From Glandiceps talaboti (lineage: Eukaryota > Hemichordata > Enteropneusta > Spengelidae), in assembly GCF_964340395.1 (NCBI RefSeq), contig NC_135560.1, positions 1,111,501-1,175,500 on the forward strand: a stretch of DNA of 64,000 nt. Direction: 5' to 3'. Both the position numbers and the translations under genes were made by a program. Shown in pieces: positions 45,490-56,413 of this stretch (the stretch's first letter is position 1; the number at the start of each line of letters is the position of its first letter). The notes below the pieces were generated by a model. The model was given only the letters and a program-made list of their open reading frames with translations, was not told where the DNA came from and searched no databases.

Positions 45490-45830
45490 GTAGCATGGCC
45501 AGTTTGGTTTATGACTGGATTATGTAATATATTGTAAGACAGCTGTTTCATCACCTACCCATATAAACTGAATGTAGCTAGCTTTTACAATATTACAATA
45601 AGACAACCAAGAAAGATAAACCTGTAACATTGGTATGACTTGGTTCCAAATTGATTTTAAAAAATAAAGAAGTACAAAACCTTGTAGACACATCCCTTTA
45701 AAGTTTGATTAGGATGTTGCTATACTTGTCTTGTACACTTCCAACATAGGATGGCTGGATTATGATGATGGAAATTAGGTATGAAAATTTTGTTTTGGTT
45801 ACAACTTTAAATCTTCAAAAAATTATATAT
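45490..45830 (-). repeat. Dispersed repeat C, copy 2 (inverted)
   Basis: Reverse complement of 14450-14765, about 85-90% similar by eye: TTACAATAAGACAACCAAG, AAACCTTGTAGACACATC, ACACTTCCAACATAGGATG. As at 14 kb it abuts a family A arm. Confidence 0.78.
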
Positions 45831-46469
45831 CTATCATTGCCCTGAACATGAAGTTGTGCGGCAACGCAATATTTGCGCTATTTTTTCGATACTCGCGCGT
45901 ATTTCTGTTTCTGAAAGCATGCATGAGGAGATAGTTGGTCAAACTAGGTCAGCTTCAACTTCCAGGTGAAATCACCAGTTTTCTACCAAAAATTCTTGCT
46001 GGAGAATTCGCCAAGATAAATCCCTTTTTTGATAAAAATTAAAATTCTTTTTTTAAATACAAATCTTTCGATACTAAGGGCGAGTTTGCTGCCAGAACGC
46101 GTGCATTTATTTGTATTAACACATTATCACAACAATGCAAATGAGATAAGTAAATGTTGTTACTGTGTTGCAATGATGGGCAGTGTACTCAGCACTACTC
46201 AGTGGTTTAATTGGGTCAAATTTTCCCCAATTTTCCGACATCGATTGGCTTTGTTCTAGACCTTTCAAAGTATTGGGGTTGCTTGTATAAAAGGCACGTA
46301 TATCGAAATATGATCTGAATTTTATATTTTGAGAAACCAAACGAATTTGAGAGCCATGGACATTCACCTCATTGTGGCATGCATCGCGAAATTCTTGAAC
46401 CAAGTGTTACATAAAGGGTATTGCTGCCATAAACGAGTTGTATAGAATCAAAGTACAGACCAGTATCAT
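45831..46469. other. No gene seen
   Basis: AT-rich sequence. Short overlapping frames on both strands lack splice support or recognisable content. Confidence 0.5.
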
Positions 46470-46712
46470 GCTTACCATAAAGTATGTAAACTTTCTGATA
46501 CATACTAGCAATGTTAAGATGGTTTGAATTGTGTTTATTATTTGCTGTGGAAACTAGTGTACATATCGTGGGTATGTAGGGGTTCGCGAAGGTGGAGTGA
46601 AGTCGAGTCAAGCTTTCCTGTACTGAGAATAGGTAGCGGACATTTGAACAACTTTTTCGACAACTAACTTTAAATTACTGGAACTTCAAAAATCACAGAT
46701 ATAGAGCTAAAA
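46470..46712 (+). repeat. Dispersed repeat D, copy 1
   Basis: CTTACCATAAAGTATGTAAA, CTTTCCTGTACTGAGAATA and AAAATCACAGATATAGAGCT match 48277-48525 in the same orientation, with scattered differences. Both copies are followed at some distance by a family B end motif (TTCAGTTTAAATCTRGT at about 47022 and 48567). Confidence 0.75.
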
Positions 46713-47044
46713 TTCATTATGTTCAAATGATACCAATAGCAATCCATACATTTGTTCTGTATGCAAGGGTAAATGTACGTATACAATGTATGTATGTGTA
46801 TCCCTATAAATTTGAATAGTTTCATTTCAAAAGCCATTACACATGTTCCACTACGTAAATAGATTGATATCACAAAGTCACTTCAGATTTCTTAGTTTGG
46901 CACACCTTTTTGCCAATTCAGGGGTATATCATGTAGTAATAGCCTACTATAACAAGGTTGTTGTATTCCAGCAATTATTATATGTAGGAACAAAAAACTT
47001 AATATCACCCTTACGGAAGGCATTCAGTTTAAATCTGGTTATAT

Positions 47045-47540
47045 GTTGGTGTTGTTATGTAAAGCTTGAAAATTATTGCCTGAAAGTGTCTGAATAGCCT
47101 AAAAATGGGCTTTGAGAGTAAAAAAACAAAACCTATAGACAATAATAGAGCTTCTAGGGGGAGACCCCCTAGGACCCCCCCCCACACACACACACACACA
47201 CCCACACACACAAGAAATGGACACATCCCAGTCTCAAGCTCTTCTCCCTATCTCTTACTGTCAAGATGCTATTAGTATTAAACCTTATTTGAAAAATGTC
47301 AACCCTACATGTGTATGTATATGTGGTTTGTACATGTTGGTGCTGTCTTGTAAAGCTTGAAAATTATTGCCTGAAAGTGTCTGAATAGTCTCAAAATTGC
47401 CTAATATTACGAGTAAAAAAGCTCCAGGACTTCTAGGGGGAGACATGGGACACCCACGAGAGGTGTACATATTCCCTTCTCAAGTCTCAAGCTTTCCCCC
47501 TATCTGTCATCGATGCTATTAAACTACATTTTGAATATAT
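47045..47540 (+). repeat. Two adjacent diverged copies of a ~290-bp unit
   Basis: AAAGCTTGAAAATTATTGCC then TGAAAGTGTCTGAATAG occur at about 47060 and 47353. Each is followed by a CTTCTAGGGGGAGA block, a TCTCAAGCT block and GATGCTATTA. The first copy carries a C9 run and (CA)n. Confidence 0.78.
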
Positions 47541-47665
47541 TTACCCTGTGTTGTCGATAATTATGTGATAGTGCTATCCCAGGATCTTATAAAGTATTAG
47601 TGAGACAGTCAAGTAGTCCACATTGAGTTACAATAAAAAAATACCTATTTGTGAATATGGTATAT

Positions 47666-47691
47666 GGGGGGGGGGGGGGGGGGGGGGGGGG
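47666..47691 (+). repeat. Run of 26 G
   Basis: Uninterrupted guanine homopolymer, able to form G-quadruplexes on the plus strand and prone to assembly length error. A further G7 run lies 50 bp downstream. Confidence 0.9.
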
Positions 47692-47919
47692 AATAAGTGA
47701 TAGGGGGTCAGTCTGTTTTTGGTTTTACAGATAGTGGGTTGGGGGGGTTCAATGACTTGTTGATGGCCCAATGGCAAAATCACCCCCCCAAGAAAATGAC
47801 CAGTCCCTAAATCAAACCTATGATAACACTCACAATCTGCTCAGAGATGATCAGACGGAACATTAATTGCTGGATGAATCATGAATGACTCAGCTAAAAA
47901 TATCAGAAATGAAGCTAAA

Positions 47920-48236
47920 TATATTTCTATTTTGATGGATGGCGACACCGATAGAGCTACATTGTATATGCAGGAGTCACCGAGTGTGATATAGTCTACA
48001 TGCGACAAGTAGACCAACCGACTTGTTAACTCTTGGTGAATTTAGTGGGACAGAAGGAAGTTCAAGATGCACATGTCGGTGGTGGTGGTGGTGGGGGTGG
48101 TGGTGGTGCGACAAAAACTAGTATATGTGACAAAACTGATGAAAAACTTATAGGATTTGGAGCAGATGGTATGTCTGTCAATCTCGGTCGAAACAGGAAT
48201 GTATACACTTTACACAGGGACGAATTAGGGCAATAA
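47920..48236 (+). pseudogene. hAT-type transposase-domesticate fossil (ZNF862/KIAA1586-like)
   Basis: Reading with one frameshift: SILMDGDTDRATLYMQ, then VTECDIVYMRQVDQPT, LVGQKEVQDAHVGG and KTDEKLIGFGADGMSVNLGR. The order (M-D-G-D-T-D, E-C-x-I-V-Y-x-R-x-V, G-F-G-A-D-G-x-x-V-N-x-G) matches the N-terminal part of the transposase-like domain in KIAA1586/ZNF862-type proteins related to hAT transposases. A GGT/GGG run (48078-48110) expands HVGG into ten glycines. Stops before and after and the frameshift show it is a relic; no dimerisation domain is visible downstream. Dispersed repeat D starts at once after it. Confidence 0.62.
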
Positions 48237-48276
48237 TACCATATCACTTCCCTGTATTAAAGTTGTTAAACTGTTT

Positions 48277-48525
48277 CGGTACTTACCATGAAGTATGTAA
48301 ACTTTCTGATGTGTAATAGCAATGTTATGAGGGTTTTGAATTTCATTTATTATTTGCCGTGGAAACAGGTGTATATATCTCGGGTATGTAGGGGATCACA
48401 AAAGCCAAGTGAAGTTGAGGATGATAAGCTTTCCTGTGCTGAGAATACGAAGTGGGCATTTGAACAAGATGATTTATGACGTCTAACTTTCACTGGGACT
48501 TGAAAAATCACATATATAGAGCTCG
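48277..48525 (+). repeat. Dispersed repeat D, copy 2
   Basis: Partner of 46470-46712: CTTACCATGAAGTATGTAAA, TTATTATTTGCCGTGGAAAC, GGGTATGTAGGGGATCACA, AGCTTTCCTGTGCTGAGAAT. Confidence 0.75.
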
Positions 48526-48854
48526 CATAAATCATGAAATTTTAAGACTACCCTTGTGGAACTCATTCAGTTTAAATCTAGTAATGGTTTTAATGAGATC
48601 AATAAAACAATAATTTCTGTACACTCCTATGGCCTAAATATTCCTACAGACATTTCACCAAACAAATCATGTTTTTTTAGCCCTAATTTGCCTATCACTC
48701 AAGGGATCATCATGTAAATAATACAAGCCACCTATTGTCAGAATTAGCTCCACTATTTTTAGGGGTTTTTTGGTAATGTGTAGATACTTGGTTCTGTTGT
48801 TCAGCTCTTCACTATGCAGTTTTATTTTAGCAATGTAATAAAGTGGTTAGTGGT

Positions 48855-49400
48855 TTCATATGATGACTGCTCTGCAGTGTGGGACCCTACACTAAAGCAT
48901 TAGTACAAAAGGTAGGCAAAATACAAAGAAGGGCAGCAAGAATGGTCTACAACAACTGTGACTGGAAAACAAGTGTAACAGAACTCATGAACGGAATGGG
49001 ATAACTTATCATTATCAACGGGAGGGAGAACATGACGACTCAGCATATTGCACAAAGCCATGGGGGAGGGGCACTTGACTTTCACAAATACTCATTTGTT
49101 CCACGGACAATCAGAGATCGGAACTGTTTACCACAGGATATCATCAACATAACAGATTCAGAAGAATTCAAACAAGTATAGCTGCAATAATTGTAGCGTT
49201 TGGTGTGATTTTGAGGGTTTTTTCGCCTGTTTTTGTGCCTTTTTCGTTCCGAAGTTTAACCGTTTGATTCGGGTTAAACTTAGGAACGAAAAAACCCTCA
49301 AAATTACATCAAACGCTACAATATTATTGCAGCTAAAACAAGTACTATCAACATTCAATAGAGCACGTACAGGACAGCAACATCAACGACTAATAGCAAT
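48855..49400 (+). pseudogene. LINE ORF2 C-terminal fragment, cut by a MITE
   Basis: Plus-strand pieces are YDDCSAVWDPTLKH, then IQRRAARMVYNNCDWKTSVT, SFVPRTIRDRNCLPQDI and EEFKQVLSTFNRARTG. They correspond to the post-RT region of Jockey/CR1-like LINEs (C-x-x-V-W-D-P, V-Q-R-R-A-A-R, F-x-P-R-T-I-R-D-W-N-x-L-P). The order is kept but with at least two stops or frame changes, and the usual W-N-x-L-P tryptophan is replaced by arginine-asparagine-cysteine. The coding frame continues exactly across the MITE at 49179-49335 once one duplication copy is removed. There is no RT core; it is a dead 5'-truncated copy. Confidence 0.72.
49179..49335. mobile_element. 157-bp MITE with long terminal inverted repeats
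   Basis: The arms of about 47 bp begin TAGCTGCAATAATTGTAGCG and differ at a few positions. Flanked by a 9-bp duplication AAACAAGTA (49170-49178, 49336-49344). Nine-base duplications fit Mutator-like or Merlin-like elements. The left arm resembles 27177-27260. Confidence 0.9.
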
Positions 49401-50789
49401 CATTTGCGCACACCATATCCTACTCGTTTAGTTCCATTAGGGACGTAGCTCTTGATTTTTCTCCTAGCTCTGGATATGATATATACGCTGCGGGGTTTAG
49501 ATTCGTCTGTGTGACAGACCACTGGTCTGAGTCTGCGTCGAACCTCATCCAGAGCTATTAGGGACGTTCAGTAGTATGTAGTATATCAAAGAAGGAGAAG
49601 AAGAAGAGGATCTATGATACATCTCCCCTAATACATCCATGATACCATACTAAGTAGTAACACAGACAAGTAACTACAAAGTAGGCCTACAGCTGCAGCT
49701 GCAGCAGTGTAGCCTACACTGCGCAGTACGTTTTGTTTTCCATGGGCTCATTTTTCACTGTTTTGTCCATGAATTAATACTAGTTATGGAATTGCAACGT
49801 TTTTACATTTTACAGAAGTAGTTCATCGGTAGCACACAATGACTGCTCGAGAAAGTACACAGGGACAACAAATTTACTATTACCATGGAAGTATTTATGA
49901 TTTTCATGTTATTACTAAGGACGTAAGGTGTTAATATTGTTGATTACGTTGACCCATACAGACCACTGTCATACAATGCCCTTGCTTGGCCCTAGAAGAA
50001 TGTGAAAGACACATTGTCGACAACTAGAAAACTACGTGATATCAAAGCTTTTAGTGGCACTTACTGTTTTAACTAGTACTCGACCATACCACGGTCTGGC
50101 GGTCTACAATTCAAAGCGTCAGCCGGCCCACGATCATGCACGTAGTATCCTGGCCAGATTTGTGGCAGCCATACTTGTTGCTTTTACATGGTACTGTCTT
50201 TGGCCTTTGTTATGCAAATATTGTTGTTGTTTTTTAAAACTGAACTGTGTTTCGTCGCCATGACCACGACTACATTGCCACTGATCCATGGGATCTGCTC
50301 TCACGGATTAATTTTCACTCGTCAACTAAGCATATACATTGCAGGCAACTCTCGCGTTCTTTCTTTTGCAGTACAAATATCAAAGAAGCAGTACATATAT
50401 ATTCCACGAGTTCCACACAGGTGCGCGCGCGCGCATGGACCAAGCCTCCCAGGGCATGACTCCATGACCGTCATATAGAATAACATATAGACAACAGCAA
50501 AAAGTTCTTGTTTATAATTATTCCAGTATCTTGAATCGCTAATTAATATCTAATTATAATACACAGAGAAATACATATATTTAACTCGATCGAATCGCGA
50601 TGGAATATAAACACAGTCGCTTGTAAACTGTTATTCCTTTCCTAAATGGTTTTATTCTTGTCTATGACGGTCCTAATACAGAACAATGACGTTATTATAG
50701 GGATTGGCGATATTCTTATAAAATCGGTAGCGATGTCTGTAGGGGAAGAAATGCATAAGGAAGTAATAAACCAGTGTGTAGAGGGTATG
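49401..50789. other. No gene seen
   Basis: Mixed unique sequence with a GTGCGCGCGCGCGCATGG stretch near 50420 (possible Z-DNA). Frames of 60-95 codons overlap on different strands and none is convincing. Confidence 0.5.
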
Positions 50790-50799
50790 CGACTGTGAA

Positions 50800-50872
50800 T
50801 ATAAATATGCGGGGCGCTGTGCCAGACGCTTGACAAACGTAATGCGCACGCGCGAGCAAACCCGGAAGTAAA
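50800..50872 (+). promoter_or_regulatory. Possible CpG-type promoter with NRF1 and ETS motifs
   Basis: A local CpG-rich patch has GCGGGGCGCTG, TGCGCACGCG (50843-50852, NRF1-like) and CCCGGAAGTA (50861-50870, ETS/GABP-like). These motifs typically sit just upstream of housekeeping start sites. A splice-donor-bounded stretch follows on the plus strand. Direction and use are inferred only. Confidence 0.4.
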
Positions 50873-50879
50873 GTGCAGT

Positions 50880-51489
50880 CATATGCATGTAATGTGTTTC
50901 AGGCGAAACATTGCATGCGCTCTTGGAGATTTAGGGGTAATTTCATATAACTGAGTTTCAGAATTCCCTGCGAAGAAGATCAGATATACAACCATTACTT
51001 GTTGCCCGTAAGAGGAACTATCTCATAAATTTTAGACGATGAAATGTATCATCAACACAGACTCCGAAGTCAGAACAAGGATGGATAGGGAGAAAATGAT
51101 TACAAATTACCATGCAAAGAAGGTGAAAGTATATAAATGCTATAAATGAAAAGATTCCACGAAGCGAACTCTGTACTTCCTTGCAAACCAAGGATTTGGG
51201 AAAAGGATGCAATATGAAATGCTGATAACTGTGATGGGAAAATACGTGTAAAAGCACAATTGTCGACTCATAGCCATGCTTGAGAACATTTTGGACTACT
51301 TGACACTGAGTTTCATGATTAATAGTGACAATGATCCCTGGCATATTTATGGAATATTTTGAATATTCATTAAATGTCTCAACAATTAGTTTATACCCAG
51401 CATGGATCATGTAGCTGAAGCTTGAAGCTGTCAACTCATCAGCTGGAAACATCCAGACCCAGTTGTACATCAACAAGCAATCAGGCCAG
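50880..51489 (+). ncRNA. Candidate first exon of a spliced low-coding transcript
   Basis: Between the promoter-like patch and a strong donor GGCCAG|GTAAGG (GT at 51490-51491). The plus strand has no sizeable frame. The minus strand has a 172-codon frame that I do not accept. Linked to the acceptor at 53381-53382 by inference. Confidence 0.28.
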
Positions 51490-51491
51490 GT

Positions 51492-53380
51492 AAGGTATTG
51501 CACTGTATAATATTGATATTGCATACATTTATACATTCTATGATGCTATAACTGCAGTTGAATATGATTAGTTTGTGTATAAATACAATATTATTGGGCA
51601 ATAGGCAGTGTCTTTATACCTGGTATATTAAGTCTTGTAGCATGATTACTAAAAACAGACACAAATTAAGATGTCTTCTAGTTTTCTGACCCAACCTGAT
51701 TATAGACCAATTTATTCTAATTCTGTATTTACATGAAGATCTGAAAACTCAGATGAAATGCGACATTTTTAAATTTGAGTTTAATATGTCATCTTAAATT
51801 TATCTGTAAATGTAATATCTCCCACTCCAATTTAATGTACATTTATAAAATATTGCCATTTTAACCAATTAAGGAATTCTAAATACTCATCCAGGTTCCA
51901 ACACTTAACCATTTTCATTGACATTGCAATATTTTGGTGTTGACATACAATCATATAACTATAAGTATGTTTTGGAGTTAAAAATACATGCTTTCATTTG
52001 ATATTTAGCTATTCTGAAATTATGTTTCAGTGTTAAATATGTATGAAAATATGCACTGATAACAAATAAATACATACATTTTTTGTCATTTTATAGGATA
52101 ACGATAATCAGATTTGTAAATTTGCCTGCAAAAGTGATACTATGTATATTTTACCCTGATTCATGTACTATCAATGCACAACTATAATGTACTGGTGTTA
52201 TTTTAATTTATTTACTAGTTGTTACATCAGTGTTTTTCATTATTCAGGCCACTCAATACAGAGGGTATTTAGTATATCCATATGATGTTCATTGAAATCA
52301 ATCAATCAGTCATATTGTTACTATACATATTACTCATCAACACACTCTAGCAGAGAGTGTGTGATAGGGTACAATTCATGAAAAGACTATTTGAAAAACT
52401 ACAAGCTTCACATTTGAAGAGCATAAACAATTATGCATTGTATACAAGCAACTTTTATCTGTTGCATGGAGCTACCAGAGAGCACAGCACATAACAGTGT
52501 TTCTTTAAAATACCTGCATTGATGGTCTAGATAATTGTCATTTTTAAGACGTTTTCTGTATGTGAGATAATTGAAAAAGTAGAAGTATTGAAATTACAAA
52601 TCTGGAACAAAATAATTCCATCAGATCTGTGTTCCTTACATGAAACTAACAAGTGAAACTCACATTATTCTTGTATCTGTAAAAACTCTTTCCTTCATAG
52701 GTAATCTTGGTTTACTTTTTCTTCCCATTTCTATACCCAAATTATGATCACTTAGCCTAAATTTCTCCAGAGAAATTTCTACATTATGTGTAAAAGTCTT
52801 CAAACTTAAATGTATTCTTGAAAATCATATTAAAGTACATAATTTGTTATCACTTCCATCTTTCCTTGTATCACCAAATATTGTTTTTTTCTCCAAGCAA
52901 TCAAAATATTTATTACACAATTTCTGCCTTACTTTCTTGTTTAACTGGTGGTAAGATTTTTGCATGTAGCTAATAATATGATTAGCCATTAGCTTTCCTT
53001 TAGTACCGATAGAAACTGACTAGAATTGACTATTTCCTTTGTCTTGTGAATACTTTTAATTATGCAGTGATGCACCATACTTTGCAGAGAATAGTGTAAA
53101 TTTTAGTGGTAAAAATAGATACATGAGCAATTCATTAGAAATAAGGTTAATGACTACATACGACTACTCAATGTCCTGAGTCATCCACTTTATAAATCTA
53201 CACCAGTTGACAGGTGAGGCTAAGGAATTAATACACTATAATTCTTTGAAAACAGTCTGTACCCCATCTCTTATTAAAACCAGTGAAATTAAGAAGTGAC
53301 AACCAAATTTTGTTCTAGACATTTTGCAGAAACATTAATATACATAAAAATACTAATTGGCATATTTTGATATTTATTTC
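51492..53380. other. AT-rich intron-like sequence, nothing seen
   Basis: About 1.9 kb without recognisable repeats or frames, poorer in mobile elements than the rest of the window. GT and AG ends match the flanking candidate exons. Confidence 0.45.
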
Positions 53381-53382
53381 AG

Positions 53383-53895
53383 ATCAGCAAAATTGGTACA
53401 ATTGGGCAGCAAATATCGTCACTTTTGCTTACATCATGAACATCTAGGAGTAGTGCATGTAAGAGAAAGAATAAACGGTAAAGAGACAGAAATAAAATCC
53501 AAATACTGAGGTCAATGATGGACATCTCAATATTGACTGCAGACAACCTACCTGAGAGCCTTGTATCAACTGATATGTCAATGGATTGTCAGAAATACCT
53601 GTACTACAACCTGTGCTGCTCAAGACATCTGGCCAATGTTTAAGGGCTTTATATTACAATTGGGTTTTTAGTACTCACATTACTCACTAGAACCAAATCA
53701 TACAGGCCTTTCCAAAGGACAACAATCATTAAAATGGTCTACTAGGACTACATGTATCTTTGGAATTACCCATTTAAATCTGTTACCAACTCAACTGGAT
53801 TTTGTGAAGGCCAACCAAACCAAATGGTTCTTTTCACAGCCTCACCGAAAAGAAATAGTCCATACCAAACCAATAAACATAACAGATTGTTTATA
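53383..53895 (+). ncRNA. Candidate terminal exon with a 42-codon ORF
   Basis: Good acceptor TATTTATTTCAG, then a 42-codon frame from the ATGATG at 53515 to TAA at 53641-53643 (MMDISILTADNLPESL at the start). An AATAAA at 53872-53877 precedes a GT-rich downstream stretch, as a 3'-end signal would. The small frame resembles no protein I know, so the transcript may be non-coding. Confidence 0.3.
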
Positions 53896-53905
53896 TTTGT
53901 CTCTG

Positions 53906-53919
53906 TGTGTGTGTATGTG

Positions 53920-53978
<59 letters not shown>

Positions 53979-53980
53979 CT
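53906..53980. repeat. (GT)n microsatellite
   Basis: About 30 GT repeats with minor interruptions at the left. Confidence 0.95.
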
Positions 53981-54089
53981 GTATCTGTGTGAACTACCAA
54001 AATAACTTAATGAAGACTTTGACAACATTATTTGTGTTAAATTTAGTACATGGTTAATTGCTTGGGATCAGAGGAGGCTGGAAGGGGTA

Positions 54090-54350
54090 CAGAGCATGAT
54101 GGGTAAAAATAACTGCGAAAGCTCATTACGTAGTGAGCCTCCATTGTGTACGCTTGTGAACGCACGTTTACACTAGTGGCTGGCTCAGTGGTCACCAGCC
54201 GAACGCGTAGTTTGGGGCATCAACTCTGCTTGGGATAGTTTTAGTTAGTAGGGGGCCCTCTAGTGGCCACCTCAGTGGATTCCCCTGCTTAGAGGTCAAG
54301 ACCTCTCCTCTCCTCCCATGATGCCCTACTCTATTCTACCGAACTTTAGT
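54090..54350 (+). other. Probable 5' region of the second DIRS-type element
   Basis: GAGCATGATGGG (54097-54108) and CCCATGATGCCC (about 54318-54329) form an imperfect inverted pair. A GGCTGG/CCAGCC hairpin lies between them. TTCTACCGAACT follows at 54337-54348, the same 12-mer that follows the 5' hairpin of the element at 37.2 kb. Confidence 0.45.
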
Positions 54351-54639
54351 TCATGATTTGTTAACCTGCCAAGCAATATAAGTTTGACAGCGCAGCTCAC
54401 GATATTATCAATGTCAGATTGCAGTAGTCAATCATGCACAATTTGTTTTATTCAGTTAAAAGACCACCAAGGCCCTTCCGCCAAGTTTTGTCAAAAGAAT
54501 CGAAACAACCCATACATTTACGAGATGAATAACAGCAATGACACAGTGCTGAGTGAGTAGTGCATTCGAGCAGCACAACCGCCACCGTTACGGGCTTTAG
54601 GTATTGACGGGTATGACGAACACCTGAAGGAAACAAAAA

Positions 54640-55720
54640 AACACTATCAAGGCAGACTGGACACCAACCACTAAGGGCGCTGCACCAAGTCGACAGATGC
54701 TTGAAGCTATCAAGAAAGAGAACGAAGAACTAGAACTAAGTATTGAGTTGAAGCAGGAAATTGAGAAAAACGAGGCGCTCAAATCAATGGCGCTCAAAAC
54801 AAAGGCCACAATGGCCTCATTAAATTAACTTTATAATTAACTTTATTACTTAACAACATGCTGTGGAAAGCATGGTATAGTAAACACAATACAATACAAT
54901 ACAATACAATACAATACAATACAATACAATACAATACAATACAAGACAAAAATACAATACACATTACTTTTCTGCTGGGGAAAAAGGAAGATCGCGCCAT
55001 AAGCAGACAGGTTCGGGAAACTACGAAGAAACTGCCAATACTCTCATCATCGTCCTCTACCACGGGCTCCGAACGGTACCTGATGCTACCTCAGACTCTG
55101 AGAAACAAAAGACAATAGCACGAGGTAAGCAGTCATATGCCACATTTAAAAAATCAAATTGGAAGAAAAAACCTCAGTCTTGAGCAGTGCGGAAATCCAG
55201 TGAGTATACAATGTGCCATGGCCACACGCACGCAAAGCTGACAATAACGTAGATGATCAGCCTTATCAACAGTTGTCACTAACAGCCTTAGTAAGAGGAG
55301 AGACACATATTTTACAACATGTAGAGCCGAATAGTACACGGCTAACGAGAAGCAATCATCTTATCGAGCTCATGCACCTAAGTGAAATTTACCAATAGCC
55401 GGATGTACGTCTTTTTCATGGCGAAATACTACGAGCTATAAAGAAATGGGGGAGCACACATGGAGTGACGATTTCGCAAGGGAAAGGGCACGCTGTCTAC
55501 ACAACAAGCAATCGATATCAACCGGCAAGTCGGGCACTAAACCGAGATACTGTGCTGCTTACCAAACTGGAAAGTGTACATTCAATTGTGATCATAAAAA
55601 CCAATCAGGTAACATAGAGCTTCATATATGCCGCTTCTGCCTTCGCATCTGTAATATCCGCGAGACACATCCACCTAGCGAGTGCCCCCACCAGCCTAAA
55701 CAATTGCAAGAAGACTGACT
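54640..55720 (+). pseudogene. Gag (ORF1) remnant of a DIRS-type retroelement
   Basis: A coiled-coil start (GAAPSRQMLEAIKKENEELE and on to about 54825) is followed, after an (AATAC)n microsatellite, by SLTALVRGETHILQHVEPNS, LIELMHLSEIY and DVRLFHGEILRAIKK (55270-55440). Then in another frame come WSDDFARERARCLHNK and the finger RYCAAYQTGKCTFNCDHKNQ with HICRFCLR (55446-55718). The C-x7-C-x3-C-x-H-like cluster plus C-x-x-C matches the zinc finger that ends Gag in DIRS-type elements of marine animals. Several stops and frame changes make it inactive. It is on the same strand as the RT/YR remnants at 61-64 kb and probably belongs to the same insertion. Confidence 0.72.
54886..54945. repeat. (AATAC)n microsatellite
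   Basis: About eleven AATAC pentamers, interrupting the Gag remnant. Confidence 0.95.
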
Positions 55721-55816
55721 AAGAAAAGGTAGCACTGCTCCCATAGACAATAACTTCACAAGGAATCACAGCCAGGTGAGCAGTACCTCAGTCATAGACA
55801 AATTTGATGTGGCTTT

Positions 55817-56413
55817 ATGCACAGATGGTCCATACGTGACCAAGACGCTTCTTCAATGGACATTATAACGGTCGTCAGCCTGTCCACACTTAGTACGGTG
55901 ACACCAGTGATTAAGTTGAACAATTTTGTTAAGAAACCTTGCAATACTGCCACAGCTGCAGATTTAATTAACGGCAAGGACATGGACATTACAATGAACG
56001 CGAATGCCACAGATGCAAACAGTAATGCCCCAGTTGCTGATCTCACATCTTTGACACATAATTCGGCCTCAGATGCTAATGTGCTGTCAGACAGCTTAAT
56101 TAACATAACCCACGCCACAGATGCCTCCCAGTCAACGGTTGCTACCCTACAATTACCTCACGGAACAGCCTTCGACACAGACTATGATGATCCTTACCTT
56201 GACCCTGCTTCATGGTATGCGGATCCACATTTTGATCATTATTTACAATCACACACTCCACATTTAACCGGCTATTACGCATTACAGTACCCGCCCTATG
56301 AGGTCATCGAAGAACAATATGCAGAGTACCAGATCTGTACGCAACTATATCTCAGGAGTGTCAACCTGGTCCAAGTCGCTTGGTTACAGTTCGTAGGACT
56401 TATATTATATTGA
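55817..56413 (+). CDS. Unassigned ORF downstream of the Gag remnant
   Basis: Up to 198 codons open, ending at TGA 56411-56413; the stated start is a minimal guess, since it is not clearly an initiation site. The composition is unusual: rich in Asn, Thr, Asp and Ala in the middle (MNANATDANSNAPVADL), then acidic/aromatic (YDDPYLDPASWYADPHFDHY), ending hydrophobic. I recognise no domain. By position (after Gag, before the RT at 61 kb) it could be the N-terminal extension of the retroelement's ORF2 or a spacer ORF. An accidental frame cannot be excluded. Confidence 0.35.
   Translation: MHRWSIRDQDASSMDIITVVSLSTLSTVTPVIKLNNFVKKPCNTATAADLINGKDMDITMNANATDANSNAPVADLTSLTHNSASDANVLSDSLINITHATDASQSTVATLQLPHGTAFDTDYDDPYLDPASWYADPHFDHYLQSHTPHLTGYYALQYPPYEVIEEQYAEYQICTQLYLRSVNLVQVAWLQFVGLILY

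Noticed and set aside
51018-51536. 172-codon minus-strand frame
   Set aside because: Cys/His/Phe/Tyr-rich AT-type translation without a recognisable domain. It extends over a strong plus-strand splice donor and has no splice support of its own.
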